Notes: generated by a model not told the origin, from the sequence alone. A DNA stretch of 64,000 bases from Allobosea sp. (GCF_017308015.1 NZ_JAFKFW010000015.1:46761-110760), one strand, 5' to 3'. Positions 17,673 through 28,289 are shown, counted from the first letter of the stretch. A program made the numbers and translations.

Positions 17673-19106
17673 ATGACGATCACGGTCATCAGGAATGCCG
17701 ACATCGTTGTCGCCTGGGATGCGGAAGCCTCCCGACACGTCTATCTGCACGGAGCCGATGTCGCATTCGAGGACGGCACGCTGCGCTATGTCGGGCCTCG
17801 CTACGAAGGGCAGGCCGACGAGACCGTCGACGGCAGCGGGCGCATGGTCATGCCCGGCCTCGTGAATATCCATTCGCATCCGTCCAGCGAGGCGCTGAAC
17901 AAGGGCTTCCTCGACGAGCTCGGCTCGCCGGCGCTCTACAATTCGTCGCTTTACGAGTTCATGCCGATCCTGCGGCCCGATGCCGAGACCGTGCCGGACT
18001 GCGTGCGGGTCTCCTATTCCGAACTGCTGCTCTCCGGTGTCACCACGCTCGCCGATCTCTCGGTCGCGCATCCCGGCTGGCTCGACCTCGCAGCGAATAG
18101 CGGCCTGCGCGTCTGCGTCTCGCCGATGTTCCGCTCGGCCCGCTGGTACACCAAGAACGGCCATGTCGTCGAATATGAATGGGACGAGAAGGCCGGCGCC
18201 GAGGCCATGGCAACCGCCTTCGACGTCATCGAGAAGGCGCAGAAGCACCCCTCCGGCCGGCTCTTCGGCATGGTCTGCCCGGCGCAGATCGATACCTGCA
18301 GCGAAGGCCTTATCAAGGACAGCCACGCCGAAGCGAAGCGCCGCAATCTGCCCTGGCAGATCCACGCCGCCCAGTCGACGGTCGAGTTCCACGAGATCAC
18401 CCGCCGCCATGGCATCACCCCGATCCAGTGGCTGGAGAAGCTCGGTGTGCTCGGCAAGACGAGCATCGTCGGCCACGGGATCTTCCTGGACGACTATCCG
18501 CGCCTCGGCTGGCACAGCCGCCGCGATCTCGCGCTGCTCGCCGAGACCGATACGGTCGTCGCCCATTGCCCGACTGTCTTCATGCGCCGAGGCATCGCGC
18601 TCGACGATTTCGGACGCTATCGCCGTGCCGGTGTCCGGATCGGCATGGGTACCGACACCTATCCGCACAACATGCTCGAGGAGATGCGCCATGTCGGCTA
18701 TGTCGCCCGGCTGATGGCGGAGAACCCGCGGACGCTCACCACCACAGACATCTTCGAGGCCGCGACCACGGCTGGTGCCGCCGCGCTCGGCCGCGACGAC
18801 ATCGGCCGACTCGAAGCCGGCTGCAAGGCCGACCTCGTCATGGTCGACCTCGAGCATCCGATGATGCAGCCGCGCCGCGACCCCGTGCGCAGCATGGTCT
18901 ATGCCGCCGCCGAACGCGCCGTCGACCGCGTCTATGTCGACGGCAAGCTCGTCGTTCGCGACGGCACCGTGCTGACCATGGACTATCCTGCCGCGGCCTT
19001 GCGTCTCCACGAAGGCCAGAAGCGGACGGAAGCGGCCGCGCCGGGCAATGACTGGATCAAGCGCCCGGTGACGGACTATTCGCCGCTGACCTTCCCGGTG
19101 AAGTAA
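17673..19106 (+). CDS. Amidohydrolase family protein (ATZ/TRZ, cytosine-deaminase-like)
   Basis: A 477-residue metal-dependent hydrolase or deaminase of a different subgroup from the one at 12441. The metal-binding HxH is in GLVNIHSHPSS at about residue 69. The next histidines are in QIHAAQSTVEFHE and VGHGIFLDD, and the late aspartate is in MGTDTYPHNMLEEMR. It shares the operon direction and lies 73 bases after the binding-protein gene. Two distinct amidohydrolases around one transporter suggest sequential cleavage of an imported amide or heterocycle; the substrate is unknown. Confidence 0.85.
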   Translation: MTITVIRNADIVVAWDAEASRHVYLHGADVAFEDGTLRYVGPRYEGQADETVDGSGRMVMPGLVNIHSHPSSEALNKGFLDELGSPALYNSSLYEFMPILRPDAETVPDCVRVSYSELLLSGVTTLADLSVAHPGWLDLAANSGLRVCVSPMFRSARWYTKNGHVVEYEWDEKAGAEAMATAFDVIEKAQKHPSGRLFGMVCPAQIDTCSEGLIKDSHAEAKRRNLPWQIHAAQSTVEFHEITRRHGITPIQWLEKLGVLGKTSIVGHGIFLDDYPRLGWHSRRDLALLAETDTVVAHCPTVFMRRGIALDDFGRYRRAGVRIGMGTDTYPHNMLEEMRHVGYVARLMAENPRTLTTTDIFEAATTAGAAALGRDDIGRLEAGCKADLVMVDLEHPMMQPRRDPVRSMVYAAAERAVDRVYVDGKLVVRDGTVLTMDYPAAALRLHEGQKRTEAAAPGNDWIKRPVTDYSPLTFPVK

Positions 19107-19214
19107 GCAGCCGCCGACGATGCGCCCCATTCAGGGGCGCGCATCGCTGCATCGTGAGCCCCTGCGTCACGCCGCCCGCTTTCGGACGGCGTGATCCGGC
19201 GATAGGTTGTGCCC

Positions 19215-19391
19215 ATGTCGCAGGCAGACGAGACAACGCAGACAGAGGCCGGCTCTTCGAGCCGTCTTGGCCTCATGCTGATCGGCGGAGGCTTCTTCGC
19301 CCTGTTCCTCACCGGCCTGCTGCTCTGGTGGCGCGAAGGTGACCGGCTGTTCACCGACGGGCTGATCGCCGCCATCGTGGCCTGTTTCTAG
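19215..19391 (+). CDS. Small single-span membrane protein, function unknown
   Basis: A 58-residue protein with a polar, Thr/Ser-rich N-terminus and one transmembrane helix (LGLMLIGGGFFALFLTGLLLWW), followed by a second hydrophobic stretch at the end. The ATG at 19215 is preferred over an in-frame GTG at 19209. It lies between the amidohydrolase and the SCO gene. I do not recognise a named family; the composition and clean hydrophobic helix support a real gene. Confidence 0.5.
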   Translation: MSQADETTQTEAGSSSRLGLMLIGGGFFALFLTGLLLWWREGDRLFTDGLIAAIVACF

Positions 19392-19392
19392 G

Positions 19393-19437
19393 CATCGGCC
19401 CAAAAAGCGGGAACCGGTTTTCGGACCGGCCGATGCA
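19393..19437. repeat. Rhizobial-type palindromic extragenic repeat
   Basis: The outer arms GCATCGGCC and GGCCGATGC enclose an inner AACCGGTTTTCGG segment. This layout (a short palindrome around a GGGAACCGGTTTTCGG-like core) is an abundant intergenic repeat in Rhizobiales genomes. It sits in the 93-base gap before the SCO gene and may also fold as a terminator-like hairpin. Copy number in this genome cannot be judged from the window. Confidence 0.6.
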
Positions 19438-19484
19438 CGGAAAATGATCTATCGCGGCTCGCGCCGCCTGCTGGGAATTGATCC

Positions 19485-20081
19485 GTGAACCGTCGTCTCG
19501 TCCTGCCCCTCGTCGTCTTCCTGGCCGGGGCGCTCGCGCTCGCCGCCGCCGCGATCCTGACCTTCTCGCCCGGCCGCCAGGGCGGTGGCAGCGGCACGGC
19601 CAGCGTCGGTGGCCCCTTCACGCTGACGACGCAGGAGGGCAAGCCGCTCTCCGATGCCGATCTGAAGGGTTCGCCCTTCCTGGTATTCTTCGGCTTCACC
19701 CATTGCCCTGACATCTGCCCGACCAAGCTCTTCGAGATTTCGGAGGTTTTGCGCGCGGCCGGCGACGGCGCCAAGGCGAAGGGGCTGAAGGCCCTGTTCA
19801 TCACGGTCGATCCCGAGCGGGATACGCCGGACGCGATGAAGAGCTATCTCGGCTCCTTCGATTCCCGCATCGTCGGCCTGAGCGGCGACCGGCCGGCGAT
19901 CGACGCCGTCATCAAGGCCTATCGCGCCTATGCCAGGAAGGTTCCGCTGAAGGACGGCGACTACACGATGGACCATACGGCACTGGTCTATCTGATGGGC
20001 AAGGACGGCTCGTTCGTCGGCGCCTTCAATATCGAGCAGCCTCCGGCTCAGGCGGCAGCGGAATGGCTGCGCCATTCGTAG
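19485..20081 (+). CDS. SCO1/SenC family copper chaperone for cytochrome oxidase
   Basis: A 198-residue membrane-anchored thioredoxin-fold protein that helps deliver copper to the CuA centre of cytochrome oxidase. An N-terminal helix (LVLPLVVFLAGALALAAAAI) anchors it to the periplasmic face. The metal-binding CxxxC is in HCPDICPTKL, and the third ligand is the histidine of MDHTALVYLMG. All ligands are present. The last 56 bases overlap the end of the convergent glycosyltransferase gene. Confidence 0.9.
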   Translation: MNRRLVLPLVVFLAGALALAAAAILTFSPGRQGGGSGTASVGGPFTLTTQEGKPLSDADLKGSPFLVFFGFTHCPDICPTKLFEISEVLRAAGDGAKAKGLKALFITVDPERDTPDAMKSYLGSFDSRIVGLSGDRPAIDAVIKAYRAYARKVPLKDGDYTMDHTALVYLMGKDGSFVGAFNIEQPPAQAAAEWLRHS

Positions 20082-21942
20082 GTTCCGCGATCGGCGCGCG
20101 CCGGCGCGCCAGCCCGTGCTCCGTCTTGTTCCAGGCGAAGCGGCGGTTGAAATAGTCGTAGAGCGCCATCCAGGCGGCGATGGAGACCAGCGCATAATAG
20201 AGCGGCAGCAGCGGCACGAGCAGGAGCAGGCCCGGTGAGCCCCGGCGCAGCGCACCGACGATCGGCGGCGCGAACAGCGCGACGCTGCCGAGCAACCAGA
20301 CGCCGAGCGCGATGATCGAGGTCAGCGTCGCGGCGGTGCCGACCGGCTCCAAGAGCGAGCCGTCCCAATAGGAGATCAGGGCGGCGACGGCGAAGGCCGG
20401 ATAGCCCAACGCCGTCGCGACGGTGCCGAAGACAAGCGACAGGAAGGCGAAGGTTGCAGCGAAGCCGGCTTCGCGCACCAGCCGCAAGGGCGCACGCGAA
20501 TGCGTCACCAGCGTCTGGATATAGCCTTTGATCCAGCGCGAGCGCTGCTTGAGCCAGGCGAGGATCGAAACCGGCGCCTCTTCGCGGGTGTTCGAGGGCA
20601 GGTCGCCGATGCGATAGCCCGCGCGCACCAGCCGGAAGCCGAGATCGGCATCCTCGGTGACGTTCCAGGCATCCCAGCCGCCCACGATGCGCAGCGCCTC
20701 CGTGCGGAAATGGTTCGATGTGCCGCCCAGCATGATCGGCAACTGGAACTGCAGCAGGCCGGGATTGAGCACCTCGAACAGCCCGGCATATTCGAGCGCG
20801 AACAGGCCGGGCAGCACGCCCTCCTCGGCATGGTCGATCACGAGTCTCGCCTGCAGGCAGCCAAGCTCCTTGGGGCCGCCGAGGAAGCGCGCCGCCGCCA
20901 TGCGCAACTGCTGCGGATCGGGGATATCCTCGGCGTCGAAGATCGTGAAGAGCGCGCCGCGCGCTTCGAGCAACGCCAGGTTCAGCGCACGCGGCTTGGT
21001 GCGCGGCATGCCGGGCGGGACAATGGTCACTGAGAAATGCGCAGGCAGCGTCATTTGCGCCAGCGCATTGCGCATGGCGCTGTCGTCGGCTTCGATCAGC
21101 AGGCGGATATCGAGCTTGGCCGGGGGGTAGTCGAGCGCGTCGAGCGCATCGGTCAACTGCCGGAGTACGGCCAGCTCCCGATAGAGCGGCACCGCCACCG
21201 TGTAGACGGGCAGGCGGGCGTCGTCGATCCGCCAGCGATGGCTGCGCCAGAGGTCGGGCGCGGTGCGCTCGATCGAGGCCGCGAGCCGCAGCAGGATCAG
21301 GCCGAGGAAGAGCGGTCCGAGCAGCAGCGCGAGCCCGAAGAAGGTTTCGAGCGGGGCGAAGATGCTGCCGAGCGCGGCAACGGCGACGCCGCAGCCGGTA
21401 GCGATCACCTGGCCCCGGCTGGCGCCGGTCCGGGCGCTGTCGCGTGCAAGTCCGGCGGAGTCGAGACCGGCGGCCTGCTCTGCGAGCGTGTCTGCATTGC
21501 TGTGACGCAGGGCTTCGGCGAAGCGGCGCGGGGTCGTTACCGCGATATCGCGGCGGTTGCGCGGTCCGGCTTCGAGCATCCGCCGCAGGGCCATGCCTTG
21601 GGGCGCGAGGATGAAACGGAAACACCCGTCGTCGTTGGTTGGCGCGATGCCCGCGCGCAGGATCGCATCGTGGCCGCCGCCCGCTTGCAGGCTCGGCGGC
21701 TCCGGCAGGAAAGCCAGCTCCATCTCGATGGCCAGCGCGCGGTAGAAGCTGGTTTCGTCGATCAGCGCGAGCGCGATCGCCTCGCGGACGGGCTCGCTGC
21801 GGTTGCGCGTCGATCTGGTGGCCGCATCGACGAGGCGCGAAGGTTCGAGGCCATGCCGCATCAGGAAGGCGAGTTCGACCGGCAGGCCGGCTATACCGGT
21901 CCGGACTTCGACCGGGATGTCGTCGTTACCGTCGCCCCCCAA
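20026..21942 (-). CDS. Family 2 glycosyltransferase, membrane-bound, cellulose-synthase-like
   Basis: A protein of up to 638 residues. The N-terminal portion (ELAFLMRHGL onward) resembles the small domain found at the start of type II secretion ATPases and of some GT2 enzymes. The GT-A catalytic part has the aspartates in IEADDSAMRN and FDAEDIPDP, TEDADLGFRL, and the processivity motif QRSRW in LKQRSRWIKGY. About six membrane segments follow. The start is uncertain: an in-frame ATG is at 21861, but family-like sequence extends upstream, so the TTG at 21942 is given. The product polymer is unknown. Confidence 0.75.
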   Translation of the reverse strand: MGGDGNDDIPVEVRTGIAGLPVELAFLMRHGLEPSRLVDAATRSTRNRSEPVREAIALALIDETSFYRALAIEMELAFLPEPPSLQAGGGHDAILRAGIAPTNDDGCFRFILAPQGMALRRMLEAGPRNRRDIAVTTPRRFAEALRHSNADTLAEQAAGLDSAGLARDSARTGASRGQVIATGCGVAVAALGSIFAPLETFFGLALLLGPLFLGLILLRLAASIERTAPDLWRSHRWRIDDARLPVYTVAVPLYRELAVLRQLTDALDALDYPPAKLDIRLLIEADDSAMRNALAQMTLPAHFSVTIVPPGMPRTKPRALNLALLEARGALFTIFDAEDIPDPQQLRMAAARFLGGPKELGCLQARLVIDHAEEGVLPGLFALEYAGLFEVLNPGLLQFQLPIMLGGTSNHFRTEALRIVGGWDAWNVTEDADLGFRLVRAGYRIGDLPSNTREEAPVSILAWLKQRSRWIKGYIQTLVTHSRAPLRLVREAGFAATFAFLSLVFGTVATALGYPAFAVAALISYWDGSLLEPVGTAATLTSIIALGVWLLGSVALFAPPIVGALRRGSPGLLLLVPLLPLYYALVSIAAWMALYDYFNRRFAWNKTEHGLARRRAPIAEPTNGAAIPLPPEPEAARY

Positions 21943-22066
21943 TGGCCCGGCCCCGCTCCACGCAACAATGCCCGGTGCGGATGCGCCGGAGGCAGCCCAT
22001 GGTTGTCGTTGACGTAGCGGAAGTCGAGAGGGGCCGCCTAGAACTTTGGGCGTGGCGGCCCGGGCG

Positions 22067-23280
<1,214 letters not shown>

Positions 23281-23284
<4 letters not shown>

Positions 23285-23964
23285 GCCGTCAAACCTTCTT
23301 GCAGTGCCGCGGCGGCCTTGCGGGCCGATGCGATGAATTTTGCGATCCGGTCGGGATCCTTGACCCCCGGCGCGCTTTCGACGCCCGAGGAGACATCGAC
23401 GCCCGCCGGCTTCGTGATGCCGATGGCCTGCGCGACATTCGCCGGATCGAGCCCGCCCGATAGCATGAAGCGCTGGGAAGGGTCGAGGCTGGCGAGCAGG
23501 CCCCAGTCGAAGGTCTTGCCGTGCCCGCCGGGAAAGGTCGCGTCCTTCGGCGGCTTGGCGTCCAGCAGGATGAGATCGGCGGCATTGCGATAGCCTGCGA
23601 CCGCCTCGAGGTCCTCGCCCGTCGCGATGCCAAGCGCCTTCATTACCGGTCGCCCCACGGCACGGCGCAGGGCGGTCGTCTGTTCGGGCGTTTCCCTGCC
23701 ATGGAACTGGAACCAGTCTGGCTTGAGTTCCGCAGCGAGTTCCGCTGCCCTTTGCGCGCTCCAGTCGACGACCAGCGCGACGATTTCCGTTTTGCCGCGC
23801 GCGATTGCCGCCAATTCCCTGGCGCGTCCCGGCGGCACGTAGCGCGGGCTCTTCGGGTGGAAATTGAGCCCGATCATGTCGGCGCCGGCCGCGAGCGCAG
23901 CCTCCAGCGTCTCGGGCGTCGAGAGGCCGCAGATCTTGATCAGGAAGGGCGAACCATTGGACAT
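23281..23964 (-). CDS. trpF: Phosphoribosylanthranilate isomerase
   Basis: A 227-residue TIM-barrel enzyme of tryptophan synthesis. Family landmarks are [10 protein letters not shown] with the catalytic cysteine, [13 protein letters not shown], the aspartate region ILLDAKPP, and [12 protein letters not shown] for phosphate binding. The ATG at 23964 begins the conserved core; the longer upstream frame is non-coding. It is translationally coupled to trpB. Confidence 0.95.
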
Positions 23965-24062
23965 GGCCCGGCGTTTAGCACGGTCCGTTCGCGGGCGCAT
24001 GCCGTACTTGCGACATGATGGCGAAGGAAGCCATTCTGCGGGGACGAAGATGGGGGCGTTGA

Positions 24063-25364
24063 TTGATCCGGCTGGGCATGGGCAGGCGTGGGCTGGCGAT
24101 GGCGGCAGGGCTTCTGGCCGTGACCGGCCTCGTCGTGGCGGTATTCTACTATATCGGCCAGCCGCGGACACTGCGCCTCGCCGTCGGGCCGCTCGGCTCC
24201 GAGGATGCCCGCATGGCTGCCGCCTTCGTGCAGGGTCTCAATCGTGACAAGGCCTCGGTGCGGCTGCGTCTCGTCCTGACGGAGGGCTCCGAAGACAGCG
24301 CGAAGAAGATTGATGCGGGCCAGGCCGATCTCGCCATGCTGCGCGCCGACATCGCGATGCCCTCCACCGCCGACACGGTCCTGATCACGCGCCGGACCTT
24401 TCCGTTCTTCATCACGCGGGCCGGGACGGCGATCGGCCGCATCGCCGAATTGCGCGGCCGCAGGATCGGGGTTTCGCGCAATCCGGCTGGTAATATCGCC
24501 CTGCTGAAGCGGGTGCTGGCGCAATACGAGGTCCGGCCCGAGGAGGTCGAGATCGTCAGGCTCAGCCAGGAGGAGATCGTCCCGGCGGCGAAGGAGAAGC
24601 GCATCGACGTCTTTTTTTCGATCAATGCCGTCGGCTCGCACACCAATAACGACAGCTTGCGCCGCCTGCGCGAGGGCTGGGGCAACGACCCCGTGCTGAT
24701 CCCGGTCCGCGAGGCGGATGCGCTCGCGGCGCACTATCGTGGGATCGAAGCCGGCGAGATCGTGCGCGGCGCCCTTGGCGGCGACCCCCCGCGCCCGGCC
24801 GAAAGCCTGCAGACCATCTCGATCACCTCGCGTCTCGTCGCGGCACAGAGTCTCGACGACAACCTCGTCGGCGAGCTGACCAAGGACATTCTCGGCCTGC
24901 GCCTTACGCTGGCGTCGGAACTGCCGGCCGTGCAGGCGCTCGAGACGCCCTCGACCGACAAGGATGCGCCCCTGCCGGTCCATTCCGGCGCCGCCGCTTA
25001 TATCGACGGCGAGCAGGAGAGTTTCTTCGATCGTTATGGCGACTGGTTCTATATCGGCGTGATGGCCTTGTCGGCGCTCGGCACCGGCGGTGCCGCCATC
25101 CTCAGCCGTGAAAGTGCCAATCGCCGCCGGCACGCCATGTCCGGCCTCGACGAATTGCTGGAGCTTCTGGCGGTGATCCGCGCCTGCGAGGACGAGGCGG
25201 AGCTGACGCGGCTTGGCCGCGAGGCCGACCAGATCCTGACGCGCGTGCTTGCCGATTACGCCAAGGGTGACCTCGATACGGCGGCGCTCGCTGCCTACCG
25301 GCTCGCCATCGATCAGGTCGGCCGGGCCGTCGCCGAACGGCAGCGCGCATTGGCGGAAGGGTGA
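24063..25364 (+). CDS. TAXI-family solute-binding protein with C-terminal membrane anchor
   Basis: A 433-residue protein of the TRAP-associated extracytoplasmic immunogenic family. One helix near the N-terminus (AAGLLAVTGLVVAVFYYI) is followed by the binding domain (LRLAVGPLGSED, AGQADLAMLRAD, RRIGVSRNPAG). A second helix at about residue 325 (WFYIGVMALSALGTGGAAIL) precedes a 90-residue cytoplasmic helical tail. Start options are the TTG at 24063 and an ATG at 24078. No TRAP membrane subunits are nearby, so a sensory or scaffold role is possible. Confidence 0.75.
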   Translation: MIRLGMGRRGLAMAAGLLAVTGLVVAVFYYIGQPRTLRLAVGPLGSEDARMAAAFVQGLNRDKASVRLRLVLTEGSEDSAKKIDAGQADLAMLRADIAMPSTADTVLITRRTFPFFITRAGTAIGRIAELRGRRIGVSRNPAGNIALLKRVLAQYEVRPEEVEIVRLSQEEIVPAAKEKRIDVFFSINAVGSHTNNDSLRRLREGWGNDPVLIPVREADALAAHYRGIEAGEIVRGALGGDPPRPAESLQTISITSRLVAAQSLDDNLVGELTKDILGLRLTLASELPAVQALETPSTDKDAPLPVHSGAAAYIDGEQESFFDRYGDWFYIGVMALSALGTGGAAILSRESANRRRHAMSGLDELLELLAVIRACEDEAELTRLGREADQILTRVLADYAKGDLDTAALAAYRLAIDQVGRAVAERQRALAEG

Positions 25365-25373
25365 GCGCATTTA

Positions 25374-25404
25374 CTTTTCGGCAGCGTCCGCGGTTGCCGA
25401 AAAG
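25374..25404. other. Hairpin between the TAXI gene and typA
   Basis: CTTTTCGGCA and TGCCGAAAAG form a 10-bp stem around an 11-base loop. There is no U-run after it on the plus strand. It may be a weak terminator or part of the typA leader. Confidence 0.4.
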
Positions 25405-25518
25405 CCCGTCAGCGTTTATGTGCAGCGCAACGAACTCCAGATTCACGTGAAACAGGCTGCGCCGGCAGGGCTTCGAACCTGGCCGGCTCGTGGCCTTGAA
25501 AGCAAGGCCCAGACCCGC

Positions 25519-27342
25519 ATGTCCCTGCGCAACATCGCCATCATCGCGCACGTCGACCATGGCAAGACCACGCTTGTCGACAAGCTGCTGCAGCAGTCCG
25601 GCGCGTTCCGTGACAACCAGCGCGTCGCCGAGCGCGTGATGGACTCGAACGACATCGAGAAGGAGCGCGGCATCACCATCCTGGCCAAGGCGACCTCGGT
25701 CGTCTGGAAGGACACGCGCATCAACATCGTGGACACCCCCGGCCACGCCGATTTCGGCGGCGAGGTCGAGCGCATCCTGAACATGGTCGACTCGGCCATC
25801 GTGCTGGTCGATGCCGCCGAAGGCCCGATGCCGCAGACCAAGTTCGTGGTCTCGAAGGCGCTGAAGCTCGGCCTTCGTCCGATCGTCGCGATCAACAAGG
25901 TCGACAAGGCGGACGCCCGCACCCAGGAAGTCATCAATGAGGTCTTCGACCTCTTCGCCGCGCTCGACGCCACCGACGAGCAGCTCGACTTTCCGATCCT
26001 CTACGGCTCGGGCAAGCAGGGCTGGATGGCGCACTCGCCGGAAGGCCCGCAGGATCAGGGCCTGGCGCCGATGTATGATCTCATTCTCAAGCATGTGCCG
26101 GCCCCGAAGGTCGAGGACGGCCCGTTCCGCATGATCGGCACGCTGCTGGAGGCCAATCCCTATCTCGGCCGCATCATCACCGGCCGCGTCACCTCTGGTA
26201 CGGCCAAGCCGAACCAGACCATCAAGGTGCTCTCCGGCGACGGGACGACCGTCGAGACCGGGCGCATCTCGAAGATTCTCGCCTTCCGCGGCATCGAGCG
26301 CCAGCCGATCGAGGAAGCTGTCGCGGGTGACATCGTCTCGATCGCGGGCCTGGTGAAGGGCACCGTCGCCGACACCTTCTGCGATCCTTCCGTCACCGAG
26401 GCGATCAAGGCACAGCCGATCGATCCGCCGACGGTGTCGATGACCTTTGCGGTCAACGATTCCCCGCTTGCCGGCACCGAGGGTGACAAGGTCACCAGCC
26501 GCATGATCCGAGACCGTCTCTTCAAGGAGGCGGAGGGCAATGTCGCGCTCAAGGTCGAGGAATCGACCGATAAGGATTCCTTCGTGGTTTCCGGGCGCGG
26601 CGAGCTCCTGCTTGCGATCCTGATCGAGACGATGCGCCGCGAGGGCTTCGAGCTCGGCGTCTCGCGCCCCCGCGTCGTGCTGCAGCGTGACGCCAGCGGC
26701 CAGCTTCTGGAGCCGATCGAGGAAGTCCTGATCGACGTCGACGAGGAGCATTCCGGCGTCGTCGTGCAGAAGATGTCGGAGCGCAAGGCCGACATGCTGG
26801 AGATGCGTCCCTCCGGCGGCAACCGCCTGCGCCTTGTCTTCCACGCTCCGACCCGCGGCCTCATCGGCTATCAGGGCGAGTTGCTGACGGACACCCGCGG
26901 CACCGCGATCATGAACCGCGTCTTTCACGAGTACATGCCCTACAAGGGCGAGATCGCCGGCCGCCGCAACGGCGTGCTGATCGCGATGGAGACCGGCGAG
27001 GCCGTCGCCTATGCGCTGTGGAACCTCGAGGATCGCGGCCCGATGATGATCGAGCCCGGCTGGAAGGTCTATCAGGGCATGATCGTCGGCGAGCACACCC
27101 GCGAGAACGATCTCGAGGTGAACGTGCTCAAGGGCAAGAAGCTCACCAATATCCGCACCACTTCGAAGGACGAGGCGGTGCGCCTGACCCCGCCGATCCG
27201 CATGACGCTGGAGCGTTCGCTGGCCTGGATCGACGACGACGAGCTCGTCGAGGTCACGCCGAAGTCGATCCGCCTGCGCAAGAGCATCCTCGATCCCAAC
27301 GAGCGCAAGCGCTCGCAGAAGCAGAAGGCCGAAGTGGCCTGA
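25519..27342 (+). CDS. typA: Translational GTPase TypA/BipA
   Basis: A 607-residue ribosome-associated GTPase involved in ribosome assembly and stress adaptation. The G1 motif is AHVDHGKTTL, followed by switch II DTPGHADFGGEVER and NKVD. The C-terminal part carries the BipA-specific NRVFHEYMPYKGEI and ERSLAWIDDDELVEVTP. The ATG at 25519 gives the standard family length; the frame stays open upstream to 25249 without conserved sequence. The gene is complete. Confidence 0.97.
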   Translation: MSLRNIAIIAHVDHGKTTLVDKLLQQSGAFRDNQRVAERVMDSNDIEKERGITILAKATSVVWKDTRINIVDTPGHADFGGEVERILNMVDSAIVLVDAAEGPMPQTKFVVSKALKLGLRPIVAINKVDKADARTQEVINEVFDLFAALDATDEQLDFPILYGSGKQGWMAHSPEGPQDQGLAPMYDLILKHVPAPKVEDGPFRMIGTLLEANPYLGRIITGRVTSGTAKPNQTIKVLSGDGTTVETGRISKILAFRGIERQPIEEAVAGDIVSIAGLVKGTVADTFCDPSVTEAIKAQPIDPPTVSMTFAVNDSPLAGTEGDKVTSRMIRDRLFKEAEGNVALKVEESTDKDSFVVSGRGELLLAILIETMRREGFELGVSRPRVVLQRDASGQLLEPIEEVLIDVDEEHSGVVVQKMSERKADMLEMRPSGGNRLRLVFHAPTRGLIGYQGELLTDTRGTAIMNRVFHEYMPYKGEIAGRRNGVLIAMETGEAVAYALWNLEDRGPMMIEPGWKVYQGMIVGEHTRENDLEVNVLKGKKLTNIRTTSKDEAVRLTPPIRMTLERSLAWIDDDELVEVTPKSIRLRKSILDPNERKRSQKQKAEVA

Positions 27343-27348
27343 GGAATT

Positions 27349-27374
27349 GGGCCGCCGGATAGGGCGGCCCTTTT
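27349..27374 (+). terminator. Rho-independent terminator of typA
   Basis: GGGCCGCC-GGATAG-GGCGGCCC followed by TTTT, seven bases after the typA stop codon. The stem is perfect over 8 bp. Confidence 0.8.
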
Positions 27375-27388
27375 CATGTCTGGCTGGC

Positions 27389-28228
27389 TCAGTGGCTCAT
27401 CAGGAGCGGGAGCGGCGTCGATTTCAGCAGCGACTGCGTGACGCCGCCGAGCAGCCATTCGCGCAGCCGCGAGTGCTTGTAGGCGCCGCAGGCGACGAGG
27501 TCGGCGCCGAAATGGGTTGCCGCCTGCCGTATCGTCTCGGCTACGTCGTTCCCGCCGGAGACGGCGACGTTGCGCACGGAGACGGCAGCGCCGTGTCGCG
27601 ACAGATGCGGCGCGAGCTCGGCGCCGGCCACGAGGCGCGACAGATCCTTCTCGCCCGTGACGGACAGGATCTCGACCTCGGCGCCCGGCAGGAATGGCCT
27701 GAGCTCGGCCACGGTGCGGGCCGCGCTGGCACTGCCGTCCCAGGCGATCAGGATGCGCTTGGCGGCGAAGGCTTCGCAGCCCGGCGGGACGATGATCACC
27801 GGGCGGCCGCTGTCGAACAGCGCGGCCTCAATCAGGCCGCGGTCGCGTTCGGCGGCGTCCGTTTCGAGGTCGAGCACGCTGAGGTCGTGGACACGGGCAT
27901 GGCTGACCAGGCGATCACCGAGTTCGGCATAGACCAGGTGAGGTGTCTCGATCGTGCTGGTGACGCCGGCAAGGTCGGCACTCGTCCGCGCGAGTTCGGC
28001 AAAGCGCTCCGCCAACGCGTCGATGCGCCGGTTCTCGGCATGGACGAAGGCGACGCCGAAATCTCCGACCAGCGAGGCCGGAACCGCATAGCGCATCGCG
28101 GCAGCCTGGATCGTCAGATGTGCGCCCGCCTTCTGTGCGAGCGACAGGGCGTAGCCCAGTGCGGATTCGCGTTCGCCCTGACCTTCCTCGGTGTAAGCGG
28201 TAAAGACGCTCTTGATCGACGGGGCCAT
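27389..28228 (-). CDS. Universal stress protein family protein
   Basis: A 279-residue cytoplasmic protein with two tandem Usp-like halves. The second half has the ATP-binding pattern ILIAWDGSASAARTV near its start and GAYKHSRLREWLLGGVTQSLL at its end, matching G-2x-G-9x-G-type motifs. The first half is degenerate. The ATG at 28228 has a GGAG 7 bases upstream. A TTGC-N6-TCAA site lies 62 bases before the start and could place the gene under FixK/FnrL-type oxygen control. Confidence 0.85.
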   Translation of the reverse strand: MAPSIKSVFTAYTEEGQGERESALGYALSLAQKAGAHLTIQAAAMRYAVPASLVGDFGVAFVHAENRRIDALAERFAELARTSADLAGVTSTIETPHLVYAELGDRLVSHARVHDLSVLDLETDAAERDRGLIEAALFDSGRPVIIVPPGCEAFAAKRILIAWDGSASAARTVAELRPFLPGAEVEILSVTGEKDLSRLVAGAELAPHLSRHGAAVSVRNVAVSGGNDVAETIRQAATHFGADLVACGAYKHSRLREWLLGGVTQSLLKSTPLPLLMSH

Positions 28229-28289
28229 CGAAATCTCCGGTTGTTGGTCACTCTCGGGGACAGGTTTGCCCAATCATCGGGTTCTCGCC

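Noticed and set aside
25455-25500. A TTCGAA-containing stretch resembling a tRNA T-arm upstream of typA
   Set aside because: Only the loop-like hexamer with a 4-bp stem is present; there is no acceptor, D or anticodon arm on either strand.
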